From Rhizohabitans arisaemae (lineage in GTDB: Bacteria > Actinomycetota > Actinomycetes > Streptosporangiales > Streptosporangiaceae): a stretch of 64,000 nucleotides of DNA. A program made the translations under genes and the position numbers. The stretch spans positions 62,001 to 126,000 of the forward strand of contig NZ_BLRH01000024.1 in assembly GCF_025996515.1 (NCBI RefSeq), given 5' to 3'. The notes beneath the pieces were generated by a model, which saw only the letters and a list, made by a program, of their open reading frames with translations, made no database searches and was not told the DNA's origin. Positions within the stretch are counted from its first letter, which is position 1. Each line of letters begins with the position of its first letter. Positions 54,608-62,520 of this stretch are shown in pieces.

Positions 54608-56380
54608 CGTGAACTCCCACGGGGTGGGGACCGTGAGGGCGCCGTGCTGGTCTCGGATGAGGCTTCCCGACATGCGGGGGTCGCCGGGCAGCTTCCCGAG
54701 CGCGGTGACCACCGCCGTGGCGTGCAGGCCGGACCCCCTCAGCTTTCCCACGGCCTGATCCGTGGTCAGGGACCGCAGGTCCTCCGGTGTTCCGGCGCCG
54801 CCCGCGGTGAACGCTTCCGCGCTGTCGTCCGCGAGGGCGACCCAGCCGTCGGCCGTACGGAACGGTCGTCGGAATCCCGCGGGCATCCTGGGGTCCTGCC
54901 CGTCCGCGATACGGCGCAGGGCGCGTTCGCTCAGCAGCTCGGCGGCTCCCTGCAGGGAGGAGTCCACCCGGACGCACCCCGCTTCGCCGGTCTCCCGCAG
55001 GAGCAGCGCGGCGAGGATCGCTTCGGCGCCGAGCAGGCCGCCGACCACGTCGAGCACGGTCATCAGCGACGGAGCGGGTGTCTCGTCCGCGGGCCGGAGG
55101 GCCTCGCCCAGACCGGTCCGGGCCTGCACCATGAAATCGGTGCCGACGGGCGTGTCGTCCAGCCGCCCGGCCCAGCCACCGGTGTACGCGTAGATCAGGC
55201 GGGGGTTGACCGCGGTCAGGTCGCCGTGGTCCAGGCCGAGCCGTTCCGCGGTCCCGGGCGCCCAGTTGTGCAGGAAAACGGCTGATTCGCGGGCCAGTGA
55301 GCGGAGATCGTCGCGGCCCGAGGCCGACTTGATGTCGATCTCGACCGCGCCTTTGCCCCGGTTGAGGGCGAGCCATCGGGCCGACAGGCCGCCGCAGGCC
55401 GGGGGCATTCCCCGGAGCGGATCCCCGCCGGGTGGCTCGATCCTGATCACGTCGGCGCCGAGCAGGCCGAGTACGTGCGCCGCGAGCGGGGCCTGAATCC
55501 GGCGGCCGGCCTCCAGGACGGTGAACCCGGCGAGCGGCCGCTCCTCGCCGAGTCCCCTGATCCGGACCCGGCCCCGCGGGCCTTCGTCGATCGCCGGGTA
55601 CGGGCTGAGCCGCCATGGCCTGTCCTCGCGCGGCTCGACCGCCCGCTCGTCGAGCGTGCGCAACCGGCAGACCGAGGCGCGGGATTCCGCCGCGGCACGC
55701 CGTACCGCACTCCAGTCCACCGCACGGGTGGTCGCGTGGAGCTCCGGAGGCAGGGGGGAGCTCGCGGTCGCGTACCGGAACTGGAAGGCTCGCCACGCCG
55801 ACCCGGCGAGCCGTTCGGAAGTCCCGATGTTTCGCCAGAAAGAGATCCAGACTTCAGGGTCGAGTGCCTCGACCTCGAAGAGGACGCCGTCGGCGGTGGT
55901 GAAAGGCGGCCCGCCGGGCGCGAACGAGACCGCCTCCTCCTCGTCGGCGCAGGCCGCGGCGAGATACTGGGCGACGGAGAACACGGCGGATCGGTCGACG
56001 GCGGTCCGTACCGTGCGTGCGGCCGGACCGCCCCTGGCCCGGCCGATCAGCGCCGCGAGCAGGCCCTGAACGGTGAGTACCGAGCAGATCGCGCTCGCGA
56101 AGTCGACGGCCAGGCCGCGCGGCTCCCCGTCCCGCCTGCCGTGCAGGTGGGCGATCCCGGTGGCGGCCTGCGCGGTCGCCTCGTCGACGACCTCCTCGTC
56201 GGGGTGGATACCGGCCCAGGCGACCTCGGCGACCAGCGGTTCCTCATCCCGGGAGGGGAGCGGGACGCCGAGCAGGCCGAGGTGGTGAACGACCGGCCGG
56301 GTCACCGTGATCGGCCCTTTGACCCGCAGGGAGGTCTCCTTGAGCGGACATACCGGACGGGCGCCGACAAGATCCGACAT
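54605..56380 (-). CDS. Double-length CoA-transferase family III (CaiB/BaiF-type)
   Basis: 591 residues; ordinary members are about 400. Residues about 270-560 form a complete-looking CaiB fold (LAGFTVLEAGRRIQAPLAAH, then VLGLLGADVIRIEPPGGDPL, and the Asp in CVRVDSSLQGAAELL). Residues about 20-250 look like another CaiB large-domain half (WAGIHPDEEVVDEATAQAA, then a similar Asp in TAVDRSAVFSVAQYL). The order is rearranged relative to two simple copies. It should transfer CoA between carboxylic acids, probably with the ligase downstream. ATG at 56380 has GAGAGGGG upstream. Confidence 0.85.
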   Translation of the reverse strand: MSDLVGARPVCPLKETSLRVKGPITVTRPVVHHLGLLGVPLPSRDEEPLVAEVAWAGIHPDEEVVDEATAQAATGIAHLHGRRDGEPRGLAVDFASAICSVLTVQGLLAALIGRARGGPAARTVRTAVDRSAVFSVAQYLAAACADEEEAVSFAPGGPPFTTADGVLFEVEALDPEVWISFWRNIGTSERLAGSAWRAFQFRYATASSPLPPELHATTRAVDWSAVRRAAAESRASVCRLRTLDERAVEPREDRPWRLSPYPAIDEGPRGRVRIRGLGEERPLAGFTVLEAGRRIQAPLAAHVLGLLGADVIRIEPPGGDPLRGMPPACGGLSARWLALNRGKGAVEIDIKSASGRDDLRSLARESAVFLHNWAPGTAERLGLDHGDLTAVNPRLIYAYTGGWAGRLDDTPVGTDFMVQARTGLGEALRPADETPAPSLMTVLDVVGGLLGAEAILAALLLRETGEAGCVRVDSSLQGAAELLSERALRRIADGQDPRMPAGFRRPFRTADGWVALADDSAEAFTAGGAGTPEDLRSLTTDQAVGKLRGSGLHATAVVTALGKLPGDPRMSGSLIRDQHGALTVPTPWEFT

Positions 56381-56598
56381 CGTTCCCCTCTCCCCGTGAA
56401 CCGGGTGACTCTCCAAGGCCGTCTACACAGCAGTCGGCTGGAGCGTTCATCCGGTTCCCGGGGCTCGCGGAGTTTGATCGCCTGCTCGATCCGGCTTCGG
56501 CTGACGGCCCCGGGCTCGCGGCATACCGTCGATCCGGGGTTCACCCGGTCGCTCATCCGGCCGGACTCGGATCCAGACCGGCTGGGCGGTGAGGTGGC

Positions 56599-56859
56599 GT
56601 GCCGATACCGGATCGGATCAGGTGCCCGGAGTGCGAAGGCGCACAGGTGATAAAGATCAGCGGAACTCGGGTCGGATGCGGATTCTGTGGCGGTTCCGGC
56701 TGGACGAGCGGCGACACCTGGCCGGCCTCGCCGACGACCCAAGGCCCCGGGGAGCCCGATGACGAGAACCCCGGGGTGGGTCCGCGGAGCCGATTTCAGC
56801 CGGCCGGTACCTGGTCGAGTCTGATCTGGAGGCCGTCGAGGATCCGGTCGAGCCCGTAG
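56599..56859 (+). CDS. Small zinc-ribbon protein, doubtful
   Basis: 86 codons. The first 36 contain CPECEGAQVIKISGTRVGC, then GFCGGSGW, a DnaJ-like CxxC pair. The rest is Pro/Ser/Gly-rich and overlaps the antisense TetR-like frame. GTG at 56599 follows GGTGAGGTGGC. It may be a real small protein or a chance frame; the ribbon makes the first more likely. Confidence 0.45.
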   Translation: MPIPDRIRCPECEGAQVIKISGTRVGCGFCGGSGWTSGDTWPASPTTQGPGEPDDENPGVGPRSRFQPAGTWSSLIWRPSRIRSSP

Positions 56860-57121
56860 GTGAAGCTCGTCTCGCTGTTGTGATCCGGGTCCTGGTCCCG
56901 GTAGGCGGCGTACAGCTCGCGGAGCCGGGGGTACGCCTGGGCCGCCTGCTCGGCGGCCGGCAGCAACGCCGCCAGCCACTCCCGGGCGCTCCGGCCGTCA
57001 CGGGCGATCCTGGCGCGCACCGCGGCCTCGCCGCCGGTGATCCCCTCGCCTCCGCGGTCGTCGCCTTCGCCCTCATCCGGGACCGTAAGCCCGTGACCGC
57101 CGCCGCCCGGGAAGAGGAGCT
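56796..57121 (-). pseudogene. TetR C-terminal remnant without DNA-binding domain
   Basis: The frame encodes ARDGRSAREWLAALLPAAEQ and ends FTYGLDRILDGLQIRLDQVPAG. This matches the ligand-binding end of a TetR-type regulator (FxYGLDRILDGLxxRL). No helix-turn-helix is present in any frame upstream of it, and the nearest GTG starts give unrelated residues. It is therefore a 5'-deleted regulator. It could only act as a dominant-negative dimer partner if expressed. Confidence 0.55.
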
Positions 57122-57357
57122 CACCGCCGGGGCCGTGGGCCGTTGACCGTCTGGAATCCGCGAACCCCGATCTCACCGGACGACTCCGTGGGGCCGGGGT
57201 TCCGGCGTACTCCGCCGGCTCTCGACGCTTGGCCGATCTCAGCTTGATTGCACTGCAAGCGGATCTCCGGAAACAGGTTGATCACCTCAGTATTGTTCGA
57301 CATTGTTCGATAAATCGTGACAAGCGACTACGGGTCCGACCACGGGAAGAAGCAACC

Positions 57358-58194
57358 ATGCCGACCACACTGCGGGCCATGGTCGTCGCGACCGCGACGG
57401 CGTGCACCTTGTTCGTCTCCACCGGCTGCGGGATCACCGGCGGAGACATCGCGAACGCGCTGCTGCCGGTCGAGGAACCGACCATCGACCCGGCGGCGCC
57501 GTTCGCCGGGTCGCCGTCGGAGAAGTTCGGTAACGGCGCGGACGCCATCGTGATCCCGAAGGCGAAGGCCGTGGGGCGATACACCGCCAAGGACGTCGCC
57601 TACGCCTATACGTTGACCAAGAAGATCCTCACCGCCGCCTACCTTGACCGGGTCACGCTGCTTGACGGCAAGCCCGACACCTTCAAGAAGCTCCTCGATC
57701 CGAACCAGCGCAAGAACTTCCTGCGCGACCTGGATTCGAAGGACCCGGAGAAGAACACCCGAGGCTGGGTCGCCAGTTTCAGCCCCGGCACGGCGGAGCT
57801 CGTCGGCGACGTCATCAAGGTCCAGGGGAAGTTGTCGGCGGCCCCGGGCAAGGACGAGAACGGTGAGCCGGAGCTCCACGTCAAGTTCGACTACCGGTTC
57901 GTCTACGCGGTCCGCAAGCCGGGCACCGACAAGATCACCCGAGTCATGTACTACGACCGGGCGAAGGTCAGCTTCTGGCGCAACGCCCCGCGGGAGCCGC
58001 TCAAGCACTGGATTGAGGGTTCCGATGAGAGCTGGAGCGCCGGAGTGGAGTGCACGGACGACGGGTTCCTCCACCCCAGCTACCCGGGCGAGGCATCCAA
58101 GGGCACGAAGCCCTCAGGGCCCGCCGAGGACCCCTACGCCGAGTCGACCGGCTCCGCCGACGACGACGGCTGCGGGACCGTCGACGACATCTGA
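57358..58194 (+). CDS. Putative lipoprotein, unknown function
   Basis: 278 residues. The signal segment (RAMVVATATACTLFVSTGC) ends in a lipobox Cys at 24. The rest is a mixed, charged domain with YTAKDVAYAYTLTKKILTAA, DFAP-poor loops, KVQGKLSAAP and FDYRFVYAVRKP, perhaps an NTF2/SnoaL-like beta fold. The tail is acidic with a final CGTVDD. ATG at 57358 is weakly supported by GGAAGAAG. A repeat ATTGTTCGA (57292-57300 and 57302-57310) lies upstream. It is probably cotranscribed with the next gene, 40 bases on. No family recognised. Confidence 0.78.
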   Translation: MPTTLRAMVVATATACTLFVSTGCGITGGDIANALLPVEEPTIDPAAPFAGSPSEKFGNGADAIVIPKAKAVGRYTAKDVAYAYTLTKKILTAAYLDRVTLLDGKPDTFKKLLDPNQRKNFLRDLDSKDPEKNTRGWVASFSPGTAELVGDVIKVQGKLSAAPGKDENGEPELHVKFDYRFVYAVRKPGTDKITRVMYYDRAKVSFWRNAPREPLKHWIEGSDESWSAGVECTDDGFLHPSYPGEASKGTKPSGPAEDPYAESTGSADDDGCGTVDDI

Positions 58195-58234
58195 TGCCCG
58201 GCACGCCCGCCATTTCCGATCTTGGGAGCTACCT

Positions 58235-59059
58235 GTGTCGTCCGTCCCCGATTCCGTCGTCGAGCCCGAGGCGTGGAACCGCGAGCTTGCGAACGCCTTC
58301 GAGGTGCTGCTGGGCAGATCGCTCGGCGCGTACTCCACGACGGCGGAGTACGCGTTCTTCACCTGGAACGATGAGATGTCGTTTCTGATGCGCGATGACT
58401 TCTTCACCGGCGCGATCGACGTGAACGCGGTCGCGCGCGGCGAACCGATCGACGACGACCACCACGATGGGGTCTCGCCGTTCGACTGGGATCAATGGCC
58501 GGTCGATCACGGACGGTCGGTGTGGCTGTTCGACGAGGGTGCACTTGGCGGGGACGGGGGTCCGGGCCGGCCGATCCATCCGGCGCTGAGGGCCGTCTCG
58601 GTCGCGTACGGCTCCCGGCGGGTGGTGTCGGGGGCGGACCTCGCCCGGGTGCTCGCCGCGCACGGCGGCCGACTGGGCGAGGTCGACGGCCCTGAGGCGA
58701 TCGGAATGGTGCGGTGGCTTCAGCGGATCCGTACCGATGGAACGCTGTTCGACGCGATGCGCGCCGCGACGTGGACCATGGGCGGCCCCGGCGACCTCGC
58801 CGCGTTCGACGACGAGGTCGAGGTGGAACCGGAGCTGGAGGAGGCTCTGCGCCGGATTTCCGACCCCCGGCTGCGCGACCACCTCCGGATGCTGTGCCTG
58901 ACGGAGGAATGGGCTCGCTGCGACGGCGGGTACTACCTCGGCCCGCGTGAGTGCCCGAGCGACTTGCGGTGGATCGCCGAGCAGTCTGGTCACGACGTGG
59001 TGGCCGGATGGGAGTTCGGCGAGGGGCAGGCGTCCTCGGCGATCTTCGAGATCACGTAG
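58235..59059 (+). CDS. Conserved-looking protein, unknown function
   Basis: 274 residues. It is a soluble, acidic protein with no signal peptide or membrane segment and few recognisable motifs. Aromatic-rich stretches include YAFFTWNDEMSFLMRDDFF and VSPFDWDQWPVDHGRSVWLF; the C-terminus is EEWARCDGGYYLGPRECPSD with two Cys. GTG at 58235 has GGGAG seven bases upstream. It follows the lipoprotein gene and may share its promoter, though a cytosolic partner of a lipoprotein is unusual. I do not recognise a family. Confidence 0.75.
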   Translation: MSSVPDSVVEPEAWNRELANAFEVLLGRSLGAYSTTAEYAFFTWNDEMSFLMRDDFFTGAIDVNAVARGEPIDDDHHDGVSPFDWDQWPVDHGRSVWLFDEGALGGDGGPGRPIHPALRAVSVAYGSRRVVSGADLARVLAAHGGRLGEVDGPEAIGMVRWLQRIRTDGTLFDAMRAATWTMGGPGDLAAFDDEVEVEPELEEALRRISDPRLRDHLRMLCLTEEWARCDGGYYLGPRECPSDLRWIAEQSGHDVVAGWEFGEGQASSAIFEIT

Positions 59060-59092
59060 GGGCCACCGGCCCCGGGTGACCGGCGGGCGGGG

Positions 59093-59467
59093 TCAGGCGA
59101 TCCAGGGCGGGAGGATCCTGCCGGTGCCGTCGGGCCCCGCGGCGTGGGTTCCGGCGGGGGCGGTGACGATCGCGGTGAATCCGTCCGGGCCCGAGGTCAC
59201 CTCGCGGACCACGCCGGCCGGCAGGATCACCGTGTCTCCGGGGTGGACGGTGAGCGCCTGCCCGGGCAGGTCGACCGTCGCGCCGCCCTTCAGGAAGGTC
59301 CACACCTGCTCGGCGTCGACGACGTGGCTCGGTCCGCATGCGTCGGGGCCCATGTCGACCCGCCAGAGCGCGGTCTGGGCGCCGCCTTGGGTGGGTGAGG
59401 CCAGCGTGGTCATCACGGCGGCGGGTGTCTCGGTTCGGCGTGTTTCGGCATGGCGGATGACAGGCAT
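59093..59467 (-). CDS. Single-domain cupin
   Basis: 124 residues with a cupin barrel (GPDACGPSHVVDAEQVWTFL, then ATVDLPGQALTVHPGDTVIL). The metal-binding His/Glu set of motif 1 is reduced to SHVVDAEQVW, so metal binding is not certain. It may bind or isomerise a small ligand. ATG at 59467 is divergent from a MarR gene, and a palindromic site lies between them, so the cupin is probably the regulated gene. Confidence 0.8.
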   Translation of the reverse strand: MPVIRHAETRRTETPAAVMTTLASPTQGGAQTALWRVDMGPDACGPSHVVDAEQVWTFLKGGATVDLPGQALTVHPGDTVILPAGVVREVTSGPDGFTAIVTAPAGTHAAGPDGTGRILPPWIA

Positions 59468-59487
59468 CGTCGCGATCTCCTAAGATG

Positions 59488-59502
59488 GACAACCAGGTTG
59501 TC
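59488..59502. promoter_or_regulatory. MarR-type operator between cupin and MarR genes
   Basis: GACAACC-A-GGTTGTC is a perfect 15-bp palindrome. A half-site GAGGTTGTCGA follows at 59516-59526. The pattern matches MarR-family operators with AT-rich flanks, and it fits autoregulation of the divergon. Confidence 0.72.
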
Positions 59503-59528
59503 TAAAATAGTGAACGAGGTTGTCGATT

Positions 59529-59990
59529 GTGTCAACTGGCTTCGAGCTCCCGCTGAGACTGCTGCTCGGGTTCCGGGTCCTCATCGACGAGCTCCACGAG
59601 GAACTGGCCCGGCAGGGGCACCCGGGGCTCCGCCCCATGCACGGGTTCGTCTTCCAGGCGATCGGCCCGGACGGCACCACCGCGGTGGAGCTCGGCCGCA
59701 GGCTCGGCGTCTCCAAACAGGCCGCGGGCAAGACGATCGGCGCCTTGGAGCGGCTCGGCTACGTCGAGCGGGGGGAGGATCCGGACGACGCACGGCGTAA
59801 GGTCGTCCGCCTCACCGAGCGGGGGATCGACTGCCTGGTCCGTTCGGCGCACATCTTCGACGGGCTCAGAGACCGATGGGCGGCCGTTCTCGGCGAGGAA
59901 CGATTGGCGGCGATGGAGGCGGACCTGCGGAAGGTCACCCCGGAGGAGCTGTTCCGGCCGGACTTCCCCCAGTGGTTCGGCGGCCACTGA
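59529..59990 (+). CDS. MarR-family transcriptional regulator
   Basis: 153 residues. The winged helix is visible as MHGFVFQAIGPDGTTAVELG, then RRLGVSKQAAGKTIGALERL and DPDDARRKVVRLTERG. It is typical in size and pattern. GTG at 59529 is preferred; the frame is also open from TTG 59520. It is divergent from the cupin gene across a perfect operator-like palindrome. The ligand is unknown; such MarR/cupin pairs often answer to phenolic or oxidative signals. Confidence 0.87.
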   Translation: MSTGFELPLRLLLGFRVLIDELHEELARQGHPGLRPMHGFVFQAIGPDGTTAVELGRRLGVSKQAAGKTIGALERLGYVERGEDPDDARRKVVRLTERGIDCLVRSAHIFDGLRDRWAAVLGEERLAAMEADLRKVTPEELFRPDFPQWFGGH

Positions 59991-60319
59991 CCCTTTTCGG
60001 CGCCGGCTTTCCGGAGAAGGTTCCCCTGGTTTCAGGGGGTGTTCCCGATTAGGGTGATCCGTGTTTCCTCTCTTGGGATTCAATGTGTGAACCGGCGGGT
60101 TTCCGAGGCAGGGTTTCGGCTCTGCCGGCCTTGTGCCCGCCCGCCGGTTTGACCTTCTTCTGCTTCCCGCTCCGGATCGTCGTCACCCGCCGTTCACCTG
60201 CGCGCCGCATGTCACCGCTAGCGTTCGAGGGGTACGGGGGACAGCACGCGGCCGGACCACACGCTTGGGGGAGCCTGGTCCGGCCGCGTAAAGTCTTCTC
60301 GCCGGTGCCGGGCCGGTTT
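59991..60319. terminator. Gene-free stretch with two terminator hairpins
   Basis: CCCCTG (60023-60028) and CAGGGG (60033-60038) form a small stem after the MarR gene. CGCGGCCGGACCA (60247-60259) pairs perfectly with 60276-60288 and would end the minus-strand RidA unit. The middle shows nothing recognisable. Confidence 0.55.
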
Positions 60320-60706
60320 TCAGTCGGGGAGTACGGCGACGCCCTGGACTTCGAGGAGCATGCCCGGCTGGGGCAGGGAGTGCACGGTGATGACGGCGCT
60401 GCAGGGGCGGTTGTCCGTGGGGAAGTGATTCCGCCTGATGTCGTGGAGCAGGGGAACGTGGCGGCCGTCGGTGACGAAGACGGTCATGGTGACCATGTTC
60501 TCGATCGAACCGCCCGCAGCGCGGAGCGTCTCGTCGATCCGCTCGAAGATCCAGGTGGCCTGGGTGGTGAAGTCGGGGATGCTCTTGCCCTGTTCCACGG
60601 GGTAGGTCTGTCCGGCCAGGTAGACGGTGCTGCCACCGGTGACCTTGACGGCTTTGGAGTAGTGGCGGCCCTTCTCGACGGGCCCGGCGTAGTCGGTACG
60701 TCGCAT
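60320..60706 (-). CDS. RidA (YjgF/YER057c)-family protein
   Basis: 128 residues with the trimeric Rid fold (KAVKVTGGSTVYLAGQTYPV, WIFERIDETLRAAGGS, LLEVQGVAVLP). The Arg that archetypal RidA uses to bind the imine substrate (PARSxxxV) is not in place; here the segment is RPCSAVITVHSLP. It thus belongs to a divergent Rid subgroup and may not be an enamine deaminase. ATG at 60706 and an in-frame GTG at 60712 (overlapping the upstream stop) are both possible starts. It is cotranscribed with a SnoaL-like gene. Confidence 0.85.
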   Translation of the reverse strand: MRRTDYAGPVEKGRHYSKAVKVTGGSTVYLAGQTYPVEQGKSIPDFTTQATWIFERIDETLRAAGGSIENMVTMTVFVTDGRHVPLLHDIRRNHFPTDNRPCSAVITVHSLPQPGMLLEVQGVAVLPD

Positions 60707-60708
60707 GG

Positions 60709-61173
60709 TCACTCGCCGGCCTTCTGTCGTTCCTGCCACATCACGCCGCCGACTTCCTCGGTGCCGCCGAGCTGGCGCATCAACTTGAGATCGTCGCGGA
60801 CGGCCCAGTGTTCGAGGATCTTGCCGTCCCGGATGCGCAGCATGTGTGCCACCGGGAAGGAGACCTGTTTGCCGGTTGGCGGGATACCGAACATCTCCGC
60901 CTGATGGGTGGCGACGAATCGTCCGAAGAACGCGACCAGCTCGCCTTCGGCGACGATGTGCTCGATCTCGATGGTGTGGTCCGGCCAGATCCGCCGGAAC
61001 AGCCTGCCCAAGTTGCGCACGTTGTCCAGACCTTGCGGGGCCCCGGGTGGGGACGCGTGGTTGTAGTAGTCCTCGGAGTAGTAGAGCGAGGGATCCTGCC
61101 CGTCGGTAAGCCCTTTGCCCGCCGCCCAGAAGTCCCGCGCGATCGCCTTGTTGGCTTCCTGAGTGCTGTCCAT
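60709..61173 (-). CDS. SnoaL-like (NTF2 fold) protein
   Basis: 154 residues of the SnoaL/ester cyclase type (DNVRNLGRLFRRIWPDHTIE, IEHIVAEGELVAFFGRFVAT, FPVAHMLRIRDGKILEHWAV). Family members are polyketide cyclases or related small-molecule enzymes. GTG-overlapped with the RidA-like gene. ATG at 61173 has a promoter of the form TTGACA-N18-TAGGCT on the minus strand (about 61181-61210). The divergent gene encodes an MFS exporter. Confidence 0.85.
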   Translation of the reverse strand: MDSTQEANKAIARDFWAAGKGLTDGQDPSLYYSEDYYNHASPPGAPQGLDNVRNLGRLFRRIWPDHTIEIEHIVAEGELVAFFGRFVATHQAEMFGIPPTGKQVSFPVAHMLRIRDGKILEHWAVRDDLKLMRQLGGTEEVGGVMWQERQKAGE

Positions 61174-61177
61174 GGAG

Positions 61178-61227
61178 TTGAGCCTAGGATTTACGTTACA
61201 CTACTGTCAACATTACAGGTGTGTAAT
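61178..61227. promoter_or_regulatory. Divergent promoter with ATTACA/TGTAAT palindrome
   Basis: ATTACA (61212-61217) and TGTAAT (61222-61227) form a perfect inverted repeat with GGTG between. On the minus strand TTGACA at 61205-61210 and TAGGCT at about 61181-61186 give a good promoter for the SnoaL gene. A plus-strand TTGAGC/TACTGT pair is weaker. The palindrome probably binds a TetR-like repressor from elsewhere. Confidence 0.5.
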
Positions 61228-61241
61228 TTAATGGGGCTTCG

Positions 61242-62498
61242 GTGACCGCAATGTTTCGCTCGCTGGAGCATCGGCGCTTCCGGGTTTTCGCAGGTGGATT
61301 CGCGACCGCCACAACGGCCACCTGGATGCACCGCGTCGCGCAGGACTGGCTGATCCTCCAGCTCACCGGGAGCGGCGTCGCACTCGGCGTGATCACGGCA
61401 CTCCAGTTCACCCCGATGCTCCTGCTCAGCCCCTGGGGCGGCGTGATCGCCGACCGGTATCCCCGCAGAGCCCTGCTCATCGGTACCCAGACCGCCATGG
61501 GCGTCCTCGCGACGGCGCTCGGCCTGGTCGTGATCGCCGGTGTGGCCGAGCCCTGGCACGTCTATCTGATCGCCCTGCTGTTCGGCGGGGCGACCGCCGT
61601 CGACCAGCCCGCCCGGCAGGCCTACGTCGGCGACATCGTCCCCCCGGAACTGCTCCAGAACGCGGTCGGTCTCACCGGGGCGCTGTTCAACCTCGGCCGG
61701 GTGATCGGCCCGGCGGTGTCCGGCCTCGGCATCGCCGCGGCGGGGAGCACCGCACCGGTCCTGCTGGCCACGGCGCTGCTCTACGCGATGGTCGCGATCC
61801 TGTGGCGGGTCGCGGGCGACGACGGACTGGAGAAGCGGGTGAAGCCCACTTCCAAGGCCCGTCTCCCAGATGGATTCCTTTACATCCGCAGAAATCCAGA
61901 TCTGTTGCTGGTGGTGATTCTGGTTGGTTTCGTCGCCACCTTCGGGCTCAACTTCCAGCTCACCACGGCGCTGATGGCGACAGGTACCTTCCGCCTCGGA
62001 GCCGACGCCTACGGCCTGCTGTCCAGTGTCCTCGCCTGCGGGGCTCTCACCGGGGCGCTGCTCGCCGCGCGGCGCGGCGCCCCGGGACCCCGGCGGGTCG
62101 TGTTCGCCGGGGTCGTCTTCGGCCTGCTGGAACTCGCCGCCGGACTCATGCCGGACTACCCCACCTTCATGATTTCGTTGTTTCCCGTCGGTGTGGCCAT
62201 GCTGACGTTCGCGACCACCGCGAGCACGACGGTGCAACTCACCTCCGACCCGGCGATGCGCGGCCGGGTGATGGGGATCTACCTGCTCGTCGTCTTCGGT
62301 GCCAATCCCCTCGGCGGCCCGGTGATCGGCTGGATGGCCGAAGCCTTCGGTGCCCGCTGGACGCTCATCGGGGGCGGCGCGGTCTCGGCGCTCGCCGCGC
62401 TCGTGGCCGGCCTGGTACTCCGTTGCCGCTCCCGGGCGGCCGGGGCCGTCACCGAGCCGCTGCCCCAGGGCACGGACACGGCCTCCGGTGATCGCTGA
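61242..62498 (+). CDS. MFS transporter (EntS-like)
   Basis: 418 residues with twelve helices. The helix 2-3 loop is GGVIADRYPRRALL, the family signature. The central loop contains LEKRVKPTSKARLPDGFLYI, and PGRRVVFAG-type residues start the second half. It resembles the EntS/MFS_3 group that exports siderophores or drugs. GTG at 61242 is 14 bases after the palindromic site. It is divergent from the SnoaL/RidA unit. Confidence 0.86.
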   Translation: MTAMFRSLEHRRFRVFAGGFATATTATWMHRVAQDWLILQLTGSGVALGVITALQFTPMLLLSPWGGVIADRYPRRALLIGTQTAMGVLATALGLVVIAGVAEPWHVYLIALLFGGATAVDQPARQAYVGDIVPPELLQNAVGLTGALFNLGRVIGPAVSGLGIAAAGSTAPVLLATALLYAMVAILWRVAGDDGLEKRVKPTSKARLPDGFLYIRRNPDLLLVVILVGFVATFGLNFQLTTALMATGTFRLGADAYGLLSSVLACGALTGALLAARRGAPGPRRVVFAGVVFGLLELAAGLMPDYPTFMISLFPVGVAMLTFATTASTTVQLTSDPAMRGRVMGIYLLVVFGANPLGGPVIGWMAEAFGARWTLIGGGAVSALAALVAGLVLRCRSRAAGAVTEPLPQGTDTASGDR

Positions 62499-62520
62499 CC
62501 GCTTCCGCATCAGGCGCCGA

